DNA from: Planctomycetia bacterium
Lineage (GTDB): Bacteria; Planctomycetota; Planctomycetia; Pirellulales; UBA1268
Length of the DNA stretch: 64,000 nt
Assembly (NCBI GenBank): GCA_014192425.1
Contig: BJHK01000007.1
Location: forward strand, 1-64,000
Direction: 5' to 3'
A program made the position numbers and the translations under genes. The notes under the pieces were generated by a model. It saw nothing but the letters and a program-made list of their open reading frames with translations, was not told the origin of the DNA and did no database searches. Below, one piece after another: positions 60,324 to 64,000 of the stretch. The first letter of the stretch is position 1; each line of letters opens with the position of its first letter.

Positions 60324-63300
60324 TCAGCGGCCGGCAGGGGCCGGGGTCGGCTGCGGTTCGACCGCCGTCTTGCCGCGGCGGGTCGCGGTGACCGTCACCC
60401 CGCCGCCGACGGGAACGACCTGCTGGCCGGCGACCAGTTCGGCCGTGAGCGACAGCGCCACCGAGTCGCCGTCGGCGTCGAGCCCGCCCTGCTGGAGGAG
60501 GGCATCGAGGTAAGGCTTGATCGCGCCGCGGAGCGTCTTGTCGGTAGCCGGTCGCGACGTGTCGCCCACGAAGTTTCGCAGGTCGGCCCCGGCGATCGTG
60601 TAGCGGGCATGGCGGGTGTCGAAGGACGGGTCGTCAAAGGAGAGCGTCGCCGCGACCGCGCCCGTCCGCTGGTCGCGGAGCAGCATGCGCAGCATCGCCT
60701 TGGCCGGCGGCACGAACGACTCCGGCGCGGGAATCGTCAGGGCGTCGCAGTCGCCGGCGAAGAACTCGTCCACCCGGGCCGACTCGCTGCGCGCGGCCGT
60801 CGTCTTCGTGACGGTGAACGTGAGGGCCAGCGTGCAGGCGGGGTCGAAGGCGAGGCCGCCGGCGCGGGCGACGGGCCGGCGGACCACCGGCACGAGGAGA
60901 TGGCTGCTGACGCCGTAGGGCGTGGCGAGGTGGATCGTCACCCACTCCCGCCGGTTGCAGTCGGAGCTGCCAGTGCCGCAGGGGGCAGAGGCGGACTGGT
61001 CACAGGCGACACAGGCGGGCACGGGCAGCGGGCCGATGGCGGGAGTGGCCTGCAGTGATTGCGGGAGCGATGGGGCAGACGGCGGGGCCGGCGCGGGAAG
61101 CGGCTCGGCGGCGGCCGCCAGCTGCAGCGGGCCGCCAGGCCCCTGCATGCCGAGGCCGTCGGGCGTGGGGCAGGGGACGATCGTCGCCACGCCGGCCGGC
61201 ACCTCGACGCGCAGCACCTCGGGCGACAGCGGCGTGAACCGGGCCGGCCGTCCTCCCGCCACGACCGCCGTATCGTGGACGCTGAACCCCTTGCCGACGA
61301 GAAACAGCGTCGTCGCCGACGTCGGGTCGATGCCCGGACCGCCGTACCAGCCGAGCAATTCGGGGGCGAGGTCGGTGACGCCGGCCGTGAACAGCTCGAA
61401 GCCGCCGGCGGTGTTCTCGTGGGGGATCTGCGCCTGCATCGTCTGCAGTGGCAGCTCGCGGTCGAGCTGCTCGACGCGGCGCAGCAGCCGGGGGATCTCG
61501 CCGTCGCGATACTGTTCCCCGCAGACGGCGCAGGCGGCGGCCGCGGCATGCATCCCCTTCACCGTCCGGGAGAGGGCCAGCGTGTCGCGGATGTCGGGCG
61601 CCGCCCCACGCGGATGCCCGAGCGCGAACCAGGTCGTGCTCACGTCGAGGGTCAGCCAGGGGACGAACGACGGCATGACGATGATCGCCGTGCACTCCCG
61701 CATCCCCGGCTCGAGCTCGCGCTGGGCGAGGTCGGCGGCGCCGGTCGGCCCGCCGCGGATCGTCTCGCCGAGCGTCGCCAGCGTGCCCCGGGTGGGAGGC
61801 GTCTGGACCCGCGGATAGAACCGCCAGCCGAACGTGTCGGCGCCGTGCGCGAAGCCGACGGCGGTGCGGTTGAGCGCGACGACGGCCATGTCTGTCTCCA
61901 GCCGCCGGGTGTGGCGGGCCAGCGCCTGGGCGTTGAGCCGGCCGGTCGCCGCCGCCGCCGCCAGCGCGATCTGCAGCTCGCGGCGCCGGGCGAAGGAGTC
62001 CTCGACGTTCTGCTCGTCGGTCACCGGATCGAGGGCGAAGACGCGGATCGGCCAGCGGCAGCGGACGTAGTCGTTGAATGCGGCCCGGGCCTCCGGCGCC
62101 GGATCGGGGCCGAAGAACGGTCCGGCGTAGCCGGCCGCAGGCCGCCCCTGGCAGCGGGCGCCGCAGGCGACGCCGACGTCCTCGACGAGCCGGTCGTTGA
62201 GCAGCGCGCTCTCCACGAGGATCGCCCAGGCGAGCACCGCGGTGGTCGTCCGGCAGAGCGCCGGCAGGGCGTGGTCGGCCTCGCCGCAGGGGGCGGACGA
62301 GTCCGACGCGGCGGCCGGGACAGGAAGGTGGAGGAGCGGCTCGACGTCACCGCCGGCGCCGCTGCCGAGCGCGGCGAAGAACCGGCGCCGAACCGCCGCC
62401 ACCGCGGCGACCTGCCGGCCGCGGACGAGGGCCGCCAGGTTCCAGCCGGGCAGCTCCTGCCAGACGTGCCTGCGCCCCTCGACGGCGAGAAAGTCCCAGG
62501 CGGCCTGCAGTTCCCCGGCGAGGTGGCTGCGCACGTCGAGGTAGCCGATGCAGGGTTGGTTGGCCGGATGACCGCCGAGGGCGGCGCGGGTGTCGCGGAC
62601 GAGGACCGCGATCTGCTCGATGCCGGCGACGTCGGCGAGCTGCGTGAACGGGAGCGGCAGCCGGGCGCGGCGGGCGTTCACCGCCGGGGCCGTCGCCGGG
62701 ACCACGGCCGGCAGCTTGTCCCGAAGCGCCCGGGCCGCGGCCAGCACGCCCTGCCGGGCCGCACCGCGGTCGGCCGGAGCGGCGTCGGCCGCGCCCGCCG
62801 TGACGATCGTCGTCGCCCAGGCGACGCACTGCGGGTCGTTGACGCACCATGTCAGCCCCGGGGCGACGAGGTCGACGACGTCGTTGACGACGAGGTTGCG
62901 AAACGTGGCCGGCAGGAGGTCGTCGCCGAGGCACGGCTGGGCGCTGATCGTGATCTCGGCGCCGTGCCCCCGGCGCGTCCGCGTGCCGGGCTGGATCGAC
63001 ACCGGGATGCGCACCAGGTTCAGGGAATAGCCGGGCGCGTCGGCCGAGTCGTCGCCCTCGTTGACGCGGCGCAGTTGCTGCAGGTGATTGAGGTAGCGCG
63101 AGAGCTGGTCGAGGTGGCGCGTCGGCTCGAGGGCCGGCGGCTCGGTGCCGAAGCCGAACCCGTCGGGGGCCACGGGGAAGGCCAGCGGCGCCGTCCGCGC
63201 GATGACGACGGAGTCGGCCCGGCCCTGCCCCTCGTTGGTGGAGGGAATCATGCCCTGGATGGTGTTGACGACGCTCGGGGCGGGGACGTCGACCACCTCG

Positions 63301-63737
63301 GCCGCCGGCCGGCGCCGGCCCGAGGCCGACTGGACCGCCAGCGCCATGCCGAGGAACGCCTGGTCGCTGCGCCGCAGCGCCGCGCTCGAGCGGATCGCGA
63401 ACTGGCCGAGCTGGCGGCGCATCTCCTCCTCGTATTCGAGACGCTGCCGCGTCAGCCGGTTCTGCCCCCAGACGTCGGGCTGCTTGGCGACGATCGAACC
63501 GTCGCTCTTCAATCGGCGATCCAACCAGGCGATCCGGCTGGCGAGGTCTTCGACGCAGGGCTCCCCCGGCGGATGCGGCGGGCGCGGATGGCGGACCTGC
63601 TGCAGGGGCGCGGCGAGGCCGCGGAACGCACGGCCGACCTCACCGGCGGCCGCCGGCGCGGAGGCCAGACAGCAGCACCACAGGGCGACAGCCAGACCGA
63701 CGTCCGCCATGCGGCGAAGGAGCAGAACGCGGGGCAC
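60324..63737 (-). CDS. Large secreted protein of unknown family
   Basis: 1137 aa from GTG 63737, preceded by GGGAGG at good spacing. Signal peptide MADVGLAVALWCCCLASAPA follows ten residues later. It contains many cysteines, including pairs such as ACAVCGEQY, ACVACDQSA, VACGARCQG and GSSDCNRREW, suggesting disulfides. The middle is mostly helical, while a segment from ~830 (TTLFLVGKGFSVHDTAVVAG) looks like an IPT/TIG-type Ig fold. A Pro/Ala-rich tail ends it. No known catalytic motif recognised. Divergent from the peptidase gene across ~140 bp. Confidence 0.7.
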   Translation of the reverse strand: MPRVLLLRRMADVGLAVALWCCCLASAPAAAGEVGRAFRGLAAPLQQVRHPRPPHPPGEPCVEDLASRIAWLDRRLKSDGSIVAKQPDVWGQNRLTRQRLEYEEEMRRQLGQFAIRSSAALRRSDQAFLGMALAVQSASGRRRPAAEVVDVPAPSVVNTIQGMIPSTNEGQGRADSVVIARTAPLAFPVAPDGFGFGTEPPALEPTRHLDQLSRYLNHLQQLRRVNEGDDSADAPGYSLNLVRIPVSIQPGTRTRRGHGAEITISAQPCLGDDLLPATFRNLVVNDVVDLVAPGLTWCVNDPQCVAWATTIVTAGAADAAPADRGAARQGVLAAARALRDKLPAVVPATAPAVNARRARLPLPFTQLADVAGIEQIAVLVRDTRAALGGHPANQPCIGYLDVRSHLAGELQAAWDFLAVEGRRHVWQELPGWNLAALVRGRQVAAVAAVRRRFFAALGSGAGGDVEPLLHLPVPAAASDSSAPCGEADHALPALCRTTTAVLAWAILVESALLNDRLVEDVGVACGARCQGRPAAGYAGPFFGPDPAPEARAAFNDYVRCRWPIRVFALDPVTDEQNVEDSFARRRELQIALAAAAATGRLNAQALARHTRRLETDMAVVALNRTAVGFAHGADTFGWRFYPRVQTPPTRGTLATLGETIRGGPTGAADLAQRELEPGMRECTAIIVMPSFVPWLTLDVSTTWFALGHPRGAAPDIRDTLALSRTVKGMHAAAAACAVCGEQYRDGEIPRLLRRVEQLDRELPLQTMQAQIPHENTAGGFELFTAGVTDLAPELLGWYGGPGIDPTSATTLFLVGKGFSVHDTAVVAGGRPARFTPLSPEVLRVEVPAGVATIVPCPTPDGLGMQGPGGPLQLAAAAEPLPAPAPPSAPSLPQSLQATPAIGPLPVPACVACDQSASAPCGTGSSDCNRREWVTIHLATPYGVSSHLLVPVVRRPVARAGGLAFDPACTLALTFTVTKTTAARSESARVDEFFAGDCDALTIPAPESFVPPAKAMLRMLLRDQRTGAVAATLSFDDPSFDTRHARYTIAGADLRNFVGDTSRPATDKTLRGAIKPYLDALLQQGGLDADGDSVALSLTAELVAGQQVVPVGGGVTVTATRRGKTAVEPQPTPAPAGR

Positions 63738-63878
63738 GGCGCCCTCCCTTGCAGAGGTGGTATCGCAGAGGGGATAACACCCCCCCGTATGCATCGGCCC
63801 GGACGGGCCGCGGTCTGACGCGAGGCGGCGCAGGCCGATCGTTTCCACCAGGTTTCGCACCTTCGCAGGGCTTCCCCC

Positions 63879-64000
63879 GTGACCAGCATCAGCCGCAGTC
63901 GGATCCGCCCTCCGTGTCGCAGTCCGTTGCAGTGCATCATCCCGCCCTACATGGCGGAGCAGATGGCCCGCGCCGCCGATCCGCGGATCCGTGCCCAGGC
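63879..64000 (+). CDS. M4 (thermolysin/protealysin-type) metallopeptidase, first 40 codons only
   Basis: From GTG 63879 the frame reads PLQCIIPPYMAEQMARAADP to the window end. The C-I-I/V-P-P-Y-M/I-x-E-x-x-A pattern is the short propeptide of protealysin-like M4 peptidases, whose zinc HExxH lies well beyond the window. I infer a gene continuing to the right; other products cannot be excluded from 40 residues. Confidence 0.65.
   Translation, partial: MTSISRSRIRPPCRSPLQCIIPPYMAEQMARAADPRIRAQ

Noticed and set aside
61059-63818. 919-codon plus-strand frame opposite the 1137-aa gene
   Set aside because: Antisense shadow; the minus strand has a Shine-Dalgarno, signal peptide and cysteine pairs.

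Overview
The window reads as a high-GC (roughly 70%) chromosomal segment of a planctomycete, most likely of the Pirellulales type. Lineage markers are a DUF1501 / DUF1549-DUF1553 / cytochrome-WD40 operon, several PEP-CTERM surface proteins with autotransporter-type beta repeats, an 'NPYAAP' membrane protein, a broken giant gene with an LEPR-XLL-like N-terminus, and a TonB-like/ExbB/ExbD/TPR operon carrying a prenyltransferase-like barrel. I saw no rRNA, tRNA, CRISPR array or replication origin.

Layout. 1-2.66 kb: end of a type III polyketide synthase operon (methyltransferase, FAD oxidoreductase, PKS) with overlapping start/stop codons. 2.7-8.5 kb, minus: beta-barrel protein, sbcC, sbcD, membrane protein. 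8.7-11.4 kb: secreted trypsin-like PEP-CTERM protein and a release-factor-like GGQ protein; a 28-aa lysine-rich gene lies on the minus strand at 11.5 kb. 11.8-18.2 kb: DUF1501/DUF1549/cytochrome-WD40 operon. 18.2-30.9 kb: mixed housekeeping and hypothetical genes (COQ4-like metal-site protein, esterase, NagD-like HAD, PPK2, outer-membrane protein, TSUP permease, GHKL ATPase, class II amidotransferase, galactokinase). 31.0-35.2 kb: a 1419-aa secreted PDZ/thioredoxin-like/propeller protein. 35.2-37.2 kb: nested tandem repeats and a decayed IS3 element. 37.2-39.8 kb: PEP-CTERM beta-repeat protein and an ATPase remnant. 39.9-47.2 kb, minus: TPR - ExbB - ExbD - TonB-like/prenyltransferase-like operon with 4-nt overlaps. 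47.4-50.4 kb: PEP-CTERM protein, D-2-hydroxyacid dehydrogenase, second repeat field. 50.4-54.3 kb: two divergent gene sets (glycosyltransferase, nucleotidyltransferase, cupin; GDPD-like, HAD) that look like a surface-glycan or metabolite-decoration cassette. 54.3-57.2 kb: two tandem paralogues built of leucine-rich-repeat-like units. 57.2-60.3 kb: a giant surface-protein gene broken by a frameshift, a small TA-flanked element and 3' truncation. 60.3-63.7 kb: an unrecognised 1137-aa secreted protein. The window ends in the first codons of an M4-type metallopeptidase.

The most informative non-gene signal is a MITE-like element present twice (324 bp at 25.1 kb, 93 bp at 59.8 kb). Removing the second copy together with one TA restores a continuous reading frame, which fixes its boundaries and its TA target duplication. 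Start codons were chosen from signal peptides, Shine-Dalgarno-like sequences or overlaps where visible. Family names rest on recognised motifs, not on searches.
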